Made by a program: the position numbers and the translations under genes
Shown: positions 31,684-43,494 of the stretch, in pieces
How the letters are laid out: each line of letters begins with the position of its first letter
How positions within the stretch are numbered: the first letter of the stretch is position 1
Notes under the pieces: model-generated
The model's input: the letters and a program-made list of their open reading frames with translations, nothing else
Database searches by the model: none
Told to the model about the DNA's origin: nothing
Source: Stratiolaelaps scimitus
Taxonomy: Eukaryota; Arthropoda; Arachnida; Mesostigmata; Laelapidae
Direction: 5' to 3'
NCBI GenBank assembly: GCA_019614645.1
Contig: JABWDB010000007.1
Location: 10,615,501 to 10,679,500 of the forward strand
DNA length: 64,000 nt

Positions 31684-34318
31684 TGTATATATATATATAT
31701 ATATATATATGGCAATTGTCGCAGAGAGGACTCGCGAGAGATGAGATTGTCGAATGATCCATCCGAAATTATCGCCGCGTCCAAATCGTACTCCATAGGC
31801 TGCTATGAATCACCCTAACCGCTGGTGGATCGCGCAACATGGCTATTTCTACGTGCGTGATAGATCATCATCCACACCCACAATACAACAATATGCCGTT
31901 GCTCCTGGTCAGAGGGGTATTTAGGGACGAGGCACAGGGGTTCCGAATAATGGAGGCCCGGGTTATATGGCATTATTGCAGCCCAAACAAATCCCAATAA
32001 AAAAAGCCTTCTCTAACATATAGACCTGTTGTTGTCTGCGGAGCAGACAGACGGACATACAGACAGAGAGTTGAGTAGAGGTCAATGGTAGCTCGTTGTG
32101 TCACGAGTGTTTGGCAACGAGCTTCGCGCTGGTAGCACCCCACTAAAGCCCTCATGGATGGCGAACCTCGAGCACGCTATCCATCGCTGTGTGGTGATTG
32201 TGCGGTCACGATGGAGACACATCTAGTACATATGACGACGAAGTTGCCAGCTTGAGGAGACAGCCGAAGTGACCTAGAAGCAATGAAATAAGCAAAGCGA
32301 GACTACGATATTCTGGTGTCCTGACAAAGTGAAGTGAAGGGCCAATAAGCAGATCTCTCCTGTTAGGTAAGGCTGGCCTTCCATCGGGAAATATCAGCAC
32401 AAAGCTTATGCCACCAGCGAGACAGCGTGACGGGAAGTACATACAGAGATGGGGTAAATGAGGGTGATGGAGAAGTGTAACCACCTAACGTAGCTGTACT
32501 GATTATCTCGACGGGTATGTAATATGCATTCAACATTCTATATAAAAATCGATCAATTTGAGCTGCCTTTCGTTTGCTTACGAGCATCCAAAATTTAAAG
32601 ATATCGCAAATTGGTAAAACTGTTCACTTGACTGGTACCTCGTACGCTCGCCACCGAATTTAAGTTTTCATTAAAAGTCAAACGATAGTTTTAACCATCA
32701 TGCACGATATGCACGATAGCGTTGGATTATAAGAACGACAGAAAATTGACATCATCGATACATGTCACGACATCATAATTGGTCTAAGTACTTTTATGAG
32801 TGACTGGAATTTGGAGAGGACTTCTATAATAGAACTAGGAAAACCACGGCATGGTCATGGTCTCATGTGTGCGTGGTCGAAATTCTCAGAAATAGCCGCT
32901 CTCCGTTCAATCTATACTTGGCGTGTCCTCGACCGAGCGAGCTGACACCGCCCCAGCACACACAGCGAGGTACACCCCCTGCACTCGTGATAACTAGAGA
33001 ATAACGGGAACGACTGAAGCGTGCTCTCACCCCATCCCTCTCTGATCATTGCAGACGCTAAAACTTTGTAGCAAACATAGCGACATCAACAACGAAATTA
33101 GGCACAGCCACAATGTTGAGTCCATGCTCCTGCTGATGCTGCCAGCTACAACTGATGACTACGAGAAAAATCAATGTTGGCCCCTCTCTCGTCGAGGCAC
33201 GCTCGTTAGTGCTTGGTGCCGGTCAGCCAGCGTCGAGTGCGAGAGTGTTTGCTGGTCGCCCATCAAGACCCGATGGCCAGAGCTTGCTTTGTACTGAATA
33301 GCGCCGTCTAGTGTAGTGGCAATATAACAGCACTACAGCGACACCCATCTAAAAGCTGAAAGCGCTCAAGAATATATCTTCAAAGGTGTTTGATGTTTGT
33401 CCAGTGAAATGTAGCAATAAGCACCTTTTGGCCTCCTCACTTGACTGCCTTTGCTCATTACTTATAGAATGCCGACGTGCATTTTATGTTCTAGCTTCTG
33501 CGAATACAGTATTATATTTAACGTGATCCTTGTAGTCGAAACGACGACAACAACAACAGTATAAATGTCCTTTATTTAATTGGAGTAGATCAATACCCAG
33601 GGGGCACCTTGCGACCACTCACGCGACGATGTTTGCTTACCTCGACCTCTAGAAAAGGTGTCCCTGGAAATAGCGCTTTTACAACATGTCCTACATGTGC
33701 AGTATGTAATGCTAGTGTATAACACTTACTTATTCACAAAATATATTCAATGGACGGTTCTGAGAGACGAGCACTATCAGGCACAATCGATTGGAGGGTC
33801 AAGAGGACGGTTCGGGAACATTTTCTGAAAGACGGTTCCCAGTGTAATGCATAGCGTGGATTGCATGATCTCTACCGTGAGTCACGCAGCTTTCAGGTGT
33901 TCTTCCTCTTACGGGGACATGCAACTAAAGAATAGTAAAAATAAACAGTGAGCACGACACTACTGTAGTGCCTACGTCGTATACAGTACCTTTGAACTAG
34001 TTAGAACATCATACGCCTAGTCCATATTTTGCCAGTTTGGCGATCTCTTAAGAGCCTCTCTATCGATTCGATAATCAGGCTCGTGGTGTGGTATATGTAT
34101 GGATAGAAGTGCATAACGATGGTGTGATAGACGCAGGATGGCTATGGTCTATTCCATTATCTGTGGGCAGTCGTTGTGTGCAATGATTACGAGATCATCA
34201 ACCGAAAATGAATTTCTGACATTAGGCAAGAAGATCCCTGAAAGATTGCACATTATAGGCTTAAAGGCACTTGCTTGTGCAGGCCTCTCGATTCATTCGA
34301 AGCTCGCCTTCTGCTCTG
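31684..34318. other. Non-coding, nothing recognised besides a microsatellite
   Basis: About 2.6 kb with a TA tract at its start. Open frames are short and motif-free. A TTTATT at about 33571 could, on the minus strand, be a distant polyadenylation signal for the Pro/Gln-rich ORF at 34319-34747. Confidence 0.4.
31685..31710. repeat. (TA)n microsatellite
   Basis: Thirteen uninterrupted TA units. Confidence 0.95.
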
Positions 34319-34747
34319 CTACTGTGGAGGTTGCATATTCGCTATGCTGAAGCACAGATGGTATTGAGGTTGCTGCGAATATGGCGCATAGGTTTGAACG
34401 TCCAGCACTAGCGGTTGGGCACCTACTTGTGGGTGTATGAACTGTACGTTGCCCAGTGCCGCCACCTGTGGTTGCTGATTGACTGCCCGAGCTGCCTGGA
34501 CGACCTGGGCAAAATCCACAATGATAAGGTTTACCGGGTCTAACGGAAGCCCTAAATCAGGCCCAGCGGGCACTTGGGGCTGGGTAATTGGCAGTGCCGG
34601 CGCCGGCGGTGGCGGTGGTAGCGTTGGCATCGGGCTTAGGTCCTCCGGATTCGGGACAGGCGCTTGCTGGTACTGTATGGGTATCGGCTGATACGGAGCA
34701 TGATGCGCTTGGTATTGTGCGGGAGACGGCGATACTTGGAAATTCAT
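34319..34747 (-). CDS. Second Pro/Gln-rich ORF (142 aa)
   Basis: The frame is open from about 34774, but the first ATG on the minus strand is at 34745-34747. It gives a protein starting MNFQVSPSPAQYQAHHAPYQ and ending ANMQPPQ with a TAG at 34319-34321. It is rich in Pro, Gln, Ala and Val, with a poly-Pro run near residue 45 and a central hydrophobic patch (VNLIIVDFAQVVQAAR). Composition and motifs such as QPQV and HPQVGAQP recall the 340-residue protein at 13432-14454, though the two cannot be aligned end to end. No signal peptide or membrane helix. A splice acceptor just upstream of the ATG is possible. Function unknown. Confidence 0.6.
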   Translation of the reverse strand: MNFQVSPSPAQYQAHHAPYQPIPIQYQQAPVPNPEDLSPMPTLPPPPPAPALPITQPQVPAGPDLGLPLDPVNLIIVDFAQVVQAARAVNQQPQVAALGNVQFIHPQVGAQPLVLDVQTYAPYSQQPQYHLCFSIANMQPPQ

Positions 34748-35084
34748 GTTTGCTGCCGCTATCCTAGGACTCAACCAGTTCGAGGTTGAGCGTCGCAGGA
34801 ATCAACACGACTCTCTAATCAGCAATAACTTCGTTATTACAATGTAACTGAGATGACGATCAACAGAGCGTACTGAACATCTATTGTGGAGGCCATACCT
34901 TGTTGTCGCGCGTTGTTTTTGTTCGATCGAAATATAATAGATCTCAGCTGCAATACAATAAATATCACTTACTATAACAGCAAACACCTTGGGGAATTCT
35001 ACCGTATATCCCCTATGTGTTGAAGTCACAGTTGCCACAGATTACAGCTTCGAGTAAGGTAAGGTAAGGCTTTATTGATTTATT
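34748..35084. other. 5' flank of the second Pro/Gln-rich ORF
   Basis: Non-coding by inspection. On the minus strand it would contain the promoter or a 5' exon of the ORF ending at 34319. Confidence 0.35.
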
Positions 35085-35203
35085 AAAGGAACTGCATAGA
35101 ATGCTTAAGTTCTCTTATATGTCATGCAACGGGATTCGAACCTGCGGCGTATCAAGTATTTCGTGGTGCGGTTATCCTAGATGAGTGTCAGCACTCGACC
35201 AGC
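35057..35203 (-). mobile_element. tRNA-derived SINE, second family
   Basis: On the minus strand TGGTCGAGTGC (35191-35201) acts as box A. GGTTCGAATCC (35132-35142) matches box B of a tRNA promoter, with spacing like a tRNA with a long variable region. Downstream come GAGAACTTAAGCATTC, GCAGTTCC, an AATAAATCAATAAAG segment and a short (CCTTA)n tail (35057-35070). The tail and the lack of a foldable acceptor stem argue for a SINE, not a tRNA gene. Its 3' part recurs near 60345-60395. Confidence 0.6.
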
Positions 35204-38200
35204 ACAAACTATATCATTTCAGAAGGCCAAGTATGACCACGAACGAAAAAGTCACTGGGCTAATGCATATATTCAAAATTGACGATTTTGTGCTAGCCAG
35301 AAACAATTTCAAAATGTTGATGACAATTCTGTGCTTTTCAGGGATGATTGCTAAGCGACCCATGTCTGCAAGCATAAATAGTTAGCCGACTTCGGAGGTA
35401 AATTACCAAATCAAGGAATGATTTGTAGTCCTTACGTTATCTTTACATAACCGCCCCCCAGTCGTGTACGCAATATCTCTAGCTAGCTGGTGAACATTAT
35501 CGTTTCGAGTAAAAAAACAGAACTGACCCTTTCTAGTCGGGTCAACCAATAACCCAGGTGGGCGTGGACGGCTCCTCCGGCTGTGGTGCTGTTGTTCTAG
35601 TACATCATGGAGTATGCCAAGCTATGAGAGCGGACGGTGCCGTTTTGTGTGACGCCAGTGCCGCTGACGCAGGAAGGAGAGACAACAATGAACTTTAGGT
35701 ACACGCTGGCTGAGGTTGCTGATGAGCAATGATCAGAGAAGGTGGGAGGGTGTTCGAGTTTGGCAGGCCGCTGAATATGGTGTGTACAACTTCAAAACTT
35801 CCGGGCAGGGATTGCCTTAGACACCTTGCGCCCAACGAACTGACTACGCCGTTCGGTGTAGGCGTATGGGAACCGTTGATAGCAGGTTCCTCAAAGAACA
35901 GCGGTCGCGTCGACCAACAGAGGGAGTCAGGGAAAATCCCGGAAAAGTTTTCGCTATATTTGCTGCTCCTGCCAACAGTGATACTAACGTAAATCACTTT
36001 CTTGTTTTCGACATGCATACGCATAGGGCAGACTCCGTTTAACGCATTCGGTTGATTTTACAATGATGTCTCTACTAAGTGATGTGAAATTAAGGTGGAT
36101 GCACAGGCGCAACGGTTAAACGATCCAGTTCATTGCTATATTAACAACTGCATATCAAACTCTTTCAGCGATTAACAACGAGAGCTATTATTAATAATTG
36201 TATTTAAACACGCAGTGTTTAAGATGTATTCAGCGAAACCCGCGTCGAAGGAAACATTGTCGTGAGGGGAAACATTTGATGTCGAAAAGGTGGACGCCAA
36301 ATTATACAAATATTTGCATATATTGATGGCCCTTCCCGTATTTATGATCGGGGTAGCTCAACGTACCTATCCTGCGTCGTGTCTATGTAGATTCTCATGA
36401 CTTCATTGTGAGCGATATTGCCTAGGAGGGCGGCTCGACCGACGGCATCGATAGTAAATTATCAACACTTCGTTAAATCCTCCCGTTGTTGTCGGCACAC
36501 AGAAACGATACCAGAAAGTAACTAATGCTTGTGTTTTGGCAGCGAACGACTGAAAGAAGTCGCACCTGAAGCAGCTTTTTTTTGAGGAGGCTGAATCTTT
36601 CACCCGTGTACGCGTTTGAAACTGATGTGTGAGCGACGTCTTCTCAGGGTCGTTTAGCTGCAAACACACTCACACGCACATATATACATATATATTTATA
36701 TATACTGTGGGCAACCCAGTTCTTAGGTAGAGGCGGGGCCATTCGGGGGTCTTCTTAAATCTCAGACAAGACCTCAGACGAGAAGAGACAAGTAATCGTG
36801 CACTGCACAGCTAGCGTGTATCACGTAGGCGATACTATGACTCTTCTCTGTTGTTCGATTCGTTCGCCTCACCCTTACTGAATCTTGTAGGACCCCCTAC
36901 CATAACTTCAAGACCCGATCATCGTGGCCAAGCGTTGATGTTAGACAAAATCTCGATTCGGCGCGGTAGCCGAATTGGGCGAATCTTTACGAGAGAGTGC
37001 AACGATATTGAATAAAACCACAAACAATCATATGCATTCCTATATGTATATACATATGAGCTTGTGTATTAAGCATATTGGATTGATGAGTATCATTTTC
37101 GATATTTCATGCTCGCCTTGTATCCTCATAATCGCATGCAGCAATGTTCGACCTCAAGGAATGACACTCGATTTTCGCGTCACCGTCTAAAAAGACGTGG
37201 ACGTGTTCCTTTCTACGTGTACCCAATGTTTCGTCTTTGGTCTGAGAGGGAAGAGAGTCTCGGAGCCTCTTCATTTATCACCTGTCCGATGTGTGAAGGA
37301 GCTCGAAGGTTAATTTTTATTAATTCTCAGCTGACAAGGCTTAGTCGGTGTTCGGTGTCCGTTTACGGCGGGTGATCCGCGATACGAGATCGATAATCAT
37401 CTAGAAGAAGTATGAAGAAGCCACTTAACGACTAAAGCTCAAAAGAGGAAGAACTTGTCCATAGAAGGATTTTCAGCGTTATGTTATTAGATAGGGTCTG
37501 ATACACACACGCATGTATACACACATCCAGGCATTGGGGGACTGGGCGCCCCAGGATCATATAGGCATTGCACTCATTGGTCCTAGCGTAACAGGGTTCG
37601 GTGACGACGGTTGCCGATGGCCAAAACGATGCATTTTTTGAAGGAGGATATCAAGAAAGCAGGGTGATCTTCTTCATGTTATGTGTTAACCGTGCCTTAA
37701 ATAAAGGCGCTTTTCATTGAGTGACATTCGTTATCGGCGTTCACATGAGTCGAGCCGACGGACTGTGATGCATTAATTCGTCCTTGAAACCGAGCTTTAT
37801 CTAGTCATCGACAAAGAACAGTGCGTTTTCACCGTGTTTAGCTTACATCGTGTTTTTAATGCCGGTCATTTTCCAAACGCCTCCTGTTTAGTATGCGTCA
37901 AGCGGTTTTTTTTTTCTATTTATTTTAAGATGATGGCTAATTAGGGATAGCTGTTACGGAATAGTCATCCGAAGTTGACCTTTATAACGTCAACGTTATT
38001 CACACGGTTGCATATCTAGTTCAGGCAACTAAAAATCATAGAGCTAGTTCTAAGAGAACTTAACATATTTGTTTACTTCGTTATATTATATTGTTCATCG
38101 TTCACTACGGGCGTTTCTACCTAACGAGCGATGCTAGGCTCACCAATATGTATTTTGCTTTTGTGTTTCTTTCAGTAACACGCATTCGTATGCAAACAGC

Positions 38201-38861
38201 GTATTGTATGAATATTTCACTTGCATATATCGAGTGAATGTTTTCGTCATAGATATTTCGATTTAGTTGTCCGGTCCCATTCTGAAAATAACACGACGGG
38301 TTATTAGCATCATTCCCTATGGATCAAACTGTAATGGGCGTGTTGAAATTCGCCAACTTTTGCCATCTATGTCCAGTATCCCATGTGATGATATATTATA
38401 ACAAGCTACGACGGCCCAATAAATAGCAAGATCTGCCTCCTTCCATGTCATGAAAGCAAGCCAAGCTAATAAGTACTAGCTGACCGCCCGCTTGGCGTTC
38501 TGAGAGCAGATTGGAGGATATTATATCATCCCGAATGTTCTTCTATCCTTGCGGCGTTGTACAGTGTAGTGACACAAAGCCGTCCGTGCTAATGAGCCGG
38601 CTCGATCCGCGCTGTCGCTCTGCTGCCGGCTGTCGGGCTAGCGCTCATTGTAACGGGCACTCGATGGCCAGTAGGGTGGCGTGGTGACTGGAAGTAACAG
38701 CAGATAGACGGACAGCAGCGAACAGTCGGCCCCGACAAAATGTATGGGTGACATTTGTCGCTGGCTGTGTGTATGTGTGTGTGTCGATCACCGGCAACGT
38801 GATGCGGGTCCACCATCCCACACTCCGAGTGAGTGATCCACATCGACACACATATATACAC

Positions 38862-38863
<2 letters not shown>

Positions 38864-38900
<37 letters not shown>
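38864..38900. repeat. (TA)n microsatellite
   Basis: About 17 TA units preceded by CACACATATATACACATG. Confidence 0.95.
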
Positions 38901-38903
<3 letters not shown>

Positions 38904-40171
38904 CCGATAGATAGATACACGGGTCGTGTGTCTTCAGATACGTCACACAGACATGATTATCATTGTAACACTGATAGAACACACGTGTGGTTCGTCTTGT
39001 TGTTTTTTGGTTTTGCTTCAACACATAGGATCAAATTGTGATTCGCAACGGGCGAACATTTGTTGAATGCTAGTGCCTAATTTGGGTTGTGACGCTCGAT
39101 CGTGGCAACTTAACTTAGCTGACCTAGAGATTTACGCCAGCTGACTCCACAAACACCGTTAGGTTATTTTCCGTTGAAGAGAAGGAGCCAATTAGACATA
39201 ACAATTTGTCGAGGGTTAGTCGAGTTCAAGTATGACGAAACCTGCCGGGTTGTGATGTTCTCGTTCCCTTATAGTGAATGGTCAATTGTATCATCGTATT
39301 CTATGTCGTTCACCTTCCGATCTTGCCTCCACATTTCGTGACCTATTAGGACATTTTTGCAGTTGGAAAAAAATAGGAACCGTTTCGTTTCTGGTGGTGG
39401 AAAACATAGCATAGCATACATGGTAGATAGTATCTTGACCGAGGTAGTTGCTCACCCTGACCCATCCAAGGCGGCCTCAGTCAAATTGATATGTTCCGTC
39501 ACGGGGTTTGGGCCTGCGTTATATCTATAAACTATTAGTACAGCCAGAAGATTAGCCGTGCAAGACACTAAACCAACCGACCATCTTGCGATATAGAGAA
39601 CTTTTCCCAGCACATCGTATCCAGATGGAAGAACATAGCTACTGTACACCGTGGGTGCTGTCCATATATCTGCTGAACGTCGACATCTCAGTGAAGTGAG
39701 TGTCCTGTGTGTACAGACTTCGGGACGCCATTTGGTTGATATCTGTGTGTCTCATCTATTGATCCTAATCGCCCTGATATGTTGCGGGAGATAATGACCA
39801 ATCTTTACTAAGTTTCTGCTACTGGCTACCATCTAGTGTTTTGAATAGGACTTTAGCTCCTGTTCCGGCTGAAACAAGGCCCAAAAGTCAGATTTTCATG
39901 TATGCAACAGTTCTTCATGGGTACAACTGCGACAAACAACAAACAACTGGCACAGATTACGTCTCTCGTGTTCTCATTAACAGGTAGAAAAACATGATGT
40001 ACCGGGGTCCCTCGAGAGCTACGATGGATGAAGAACGAGGGCACAAGTTGTTCACCTTTGCATTTCTAACGGTTTCGGGTAATATAGAAGCGTGGGAGGT
40101 TTTCCATATGTATGTTTTTCTATGGTACGTTGATATCACTTGAGCTTATCTACCTTGCAGTTTCACATGAC

Positions 40172-40174
<3 letters not shown>

Positions 40175-40212
<38 letters not shown>
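40175..40212. repeat. (TA)n microsatellite
   Basis: About 15 TA units with a GTA interruption near the end. Confidence 0.95.
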
Positions 40213-41528
40213 TTGTTTAGATTATCTTGCAATATATGGTATACTCAGAAGGAACTTTCTGTCTTCTACGGTCAGCTCCACATTCACTATCTAGTCAGTC
40301 TTTATTTTATGATTATTATTAGTTGACCGACTTCGTATTCAACGAGTGTGTATTTGTGCTCTTGCAGCGCCACATAAATGTGAGCTGCACACTATGTCAC
40401 TGCTCAACAGTCACAGCCATACGGTGACTCCATCTCGAGTATCGTCTCGGACCGCTGCTGCATAATATCATATCTGGTGGGTAAGTATCCTTTCTTTTTG
40501 CTGCCGTTTTCAGAATGCCAACTGAAACTCCAGAAAACTTTTAAGTGTCTCCTGGTGACACTTGACCCAACGATCGGCGAGATCTCTGGCAGATCAAGTG
40601 GGCACCTGGTGGCGGTGCCCTGACTGATTCGACTTTGGTGACTTCGCTGACGACTGATGTTGGTGGCTTCTGGAGTCACTAAAATTATTGACTGATTGCG
40701 AAATGAGGCGGATGACATTTGACTTTGGTGTCGATCCGATGCAGATGCCCGACCAAGATATCATATCCGGTAACGATCTTCGCGTCCGGGGTGCTTGACC
40801 ATAAGGACACATAAACAGAAGACGTCTAGCGGCTTTCGAGCTTGAATGGTACCGGCCATTAACTTGGCAATGGTAAGCTATATTCCTTCCACCCACCAAG
40901 GGATAGATATATAGATGAGAGGTCGAGTGGTCGGTCTATTCGTCGGGATCTGCCAAGCACTGTTGCTGCTGCTGCTGAATTGAGGCTGTTCATAATTGAA
41001 CAGCGAGGCATAGAATTGCTTGCCATTGAACCACCCATTCTATTGTATGGTCTGAACATTTCAACGGTCATCAGGGTGAAGCCGGGTAAAGAGTAGCGGT
41101 ACTTTTTCTGACACATTTCGTGGTTTGATCCAGACCTACTTTGGCCGTTTAGCGGCGTAAGCGACCATTTTACGTCAAACTACCCCTACCGCTCCTATTC
41201 TTTCTGCTTGTGAATCCTGTGAGTCTTAGCTAGACGTACGAAGCAACAGTTATTTAGTTTAAGCCATGAGCGCGGAGCGTTTCATTTCAAAGACGGCTAG
41301 CTTGAGAGGTGTAAGAAATTGTTATCGAAAAAGAGTTGAAATCTCGAGAAATCCTGTAACACGTCAGTTCTCTAGTTTTGTTTATTATATCGAAGCTACT
41401 CGAATGACTAATCATTTGGTTCACAAGACTCCCTGAGCAAGTTAACACCAGTATTTTTCCGGGAGAGTGATATCATTATCTGCGTACGAATGTGCACAAA
41501 CATAGTATTCACAGTTATTATTATTTGC

Positions 41529-41554
41529 ATATATATATATATATATATATATAT
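41529..41554. repeat. (TA)n microsatellite
   Basis: Thirteen AT units followed by GTGTAT. Confidence 0.95.
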
Positions 41555-42445
41555 GTGTATAGTCACCTCGACTTGCGCTCACGAATAAAAGGCCATGAAG
41601 GGCGACCTATTAAAGGATTAGATGAGTGAATCGCATTTGCAGCCTCAGTCGGCAATTATGAAGTCATTAGCCACGTTACAATTTATATATCCTGAGCTTA
41701 TACCACTTTCGATACACTCCACAAAGCAAGCGAATATATTTTTAAGCTTCTTCTCGTTCAACTACGTGTATTTGCTGTTTGTCAGTTTCTATGAAGACAG
41801 TCAAGTATTGAATGATTCCTTCATCATTCGATTTTATCTAATTATATATTTATATGTATAACAAAAAATTATCAAAGCACTACTTCGTAAAGCAAAGTTT
41901 GACATCATTTAAGGCACTTCTTGCTGTAATCCATTTCGAAATTCAAATATACGTATTTACAGAAAAATTAGGAGAACACATTGCATGAAATGTCGCCTTA
42001 AAAATCGACGAACTTTTGCTACACCTACATAGGATTGCGTAAGATCACAAACGCACCGCGTTTTTATGTCTAATGAAAGTCACTACCCAGAGGAAAAAAA
42101 ATTCCGCTCTAAAAAAGTTTTATTATCTTCAATATGTTGTAACAAAGGCAGCTGTCGATCGTTTCGATCAGTGCAGTAGTTGACATCTAATCTCGTCGTC
42201 AGCATTCGGCATTGTTATTATGATTATTATTACTATCAACGTGAATTTCACATCCATCACCGCATCGTAAGTCGTCATGCGACGGATAAAATAGTAACTC
42301 TGCTATTGTCGTTGCCGTCGCTGGGGCCATCGTCTGAATTCGTGAAAACCGCCACCATCCGTCCAGATGTAGGCGCACACACGGGAAGGCAACCACTGTA
42401 TATAGGTGTAGCGTGTGTGTGTATGTATGTGGAGTTTCACTGTTC

Positions 42446-42475
42446 GATAATAATAATAATAATAGTAATAATATT
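42446..42475. repeat. (AAT)n microsatellite
   Basis: AAT/TAA units with one GTA interruption. Confidence 0.9.
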
Positions 42476-43058
42476 TTGACAAAACGAAAAGGCCACTGTC
42501 GCAGCGCCATGATTTCGTGGGCTGCTTCCGTTCAAAAGCGACTTAGTGGAAATTTTTGTTTCCGGCTGTTGTGACGCGTCATCGGCTCATCATCGACGCC
42601 TCGACAGTCGATCAGTAAAACAAAGTGATGACGGCGGTGGTCCCACCAGTGCGAACGGACGGCGAGGCACATACGGACGTAAGGACGGATTACGTCCCGT
42701 GGCCGAAACACGGCAGGTAGGTACACGAAGTGGAAGCGAGTCGTTCAACTTGTGTATGTACATGAACCCTGTTTCGAATCTGACGATCGCTGCTGTGATG
42801 ATGACGAATGTGATATTTCCTAGATTTGATTATCTTTGCTATTCGGATAAGGGTATGACTAATGCTGTTGGAAGCGTTTATTCATTTGGAGCCGTTTTTG
42901 TTAGCTACCTGATCCGCTAACGATTCGACGCCGAGTAGCCAACGATAGCCAGCGTTGCAATATAAGTGCTCAAATATATCTGGAATAGCTTGACAATACT
43001 TTGCAAGAATCGTTGTCGTGATTCCGTCGCAGAAACTATCACACAAATGTGACACAGG

Positions 43059-43325
43059 ATGTTCACAAACTTACGCTATCATATAGAAGATGAGCCAAGG
43101 TTTGGCGGGCTCGATCGAAAGACAGTTTGCAGTGATTTTTCACTGGTTAATAATAGTAAATACAGATTTACATATGAGGGTGTATTTAAAATAGAAACAA
43201 GACTTGATGCCTTCCAGGGTAATATTGATGGCGTTCACCGGTTTCACTTAAAATTTGAAACCTATCTACCCTATGTCTGCATTTACAGAACATCGAAGGG
43301 AACTAAGTTGAATGAAAAGTGCTAA
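43059..43325 (+). CDS. Unassigned 88-aa ORF, possible exon
   Basis: The frame contains CSDFSLVNNSKYRFTYEGVF and then a Phe/Tyr-rich stretch ending TKLNEKC and a TAA at 43323-43325. The pattern of a Cys followed by alternating K-Y-R-F-T-Y-E-G recalls the N-terminal beta-barrel of large lipid-transfer proteins, but the resemblance is short and no neighbouring exon supports it. Possible splice sites are an acceptor ATATAG ending at 43085 and a donor GTAATA near 43219. Could be chance. Confidence 0.18.
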   Translation: MFTNLRYHIEDEPRFGGLDRKTVCSDFSLVNNSKYRFTYEGVFKIETRLDAFQGNIDGVHRFHLKFETYLPYVCIYRTSKGTKLNEKC

Positions 43326-43458
43326 TCTCTGACGCTGTCAAACTTTGGTTTTGCATAAGCTTGCAAGCACGTTGTATCTTATTTTAGCATAATATCTGAG
43401 CTTCTACCGAGACACCAAGCTCTACATTAGTGTTCTTCCATTTCCCCTGATACAATCC

Positions 43459-43494
43459 AACTTCAAGTCCTGTATCAACTTCAAGTCCTGTATC
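43459..43494 (+). repeat. 18-bp exact tandem duplication
   Basis: AACTTCAAGTCCTGTATC occurs twice back to back (43459-43476, 43477-43494). Confidence 0.9.

Larger units (their letters stand above)
35204..41528. other. Long region without recognised genes
   Basis: About 6.3 kb of non-coding sequence with TA tracts at 38864-38900 and 40175-40212 and a GT-rich stretch at 38767-38784. Overlapping minus-strand frames at 40404-40899 are Ser-rich and repetitive and were not accepted as a gene. Confidence 0.4.

Noticed and set aside
35131..35203. tRNA gene on the minus strand
   Set aside because: A and B boxes are good, but the acceptor stem does not pair and a SINE body with a pentanucleotide tail follows.
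40404..40899. Overlapping Ser-rich minus-strand ORFs
   Set aside because: Two frames compete over a locally repetitive GACTTTGGTG-containing stretch; neither has a recognisable domain.
43059..43325. Large lipid-transfer protein N-terminal exon
   Set aside because: Kept only as an unassigned ORF: the similarity rests on about 12 residues and no adjacent exon supports it.
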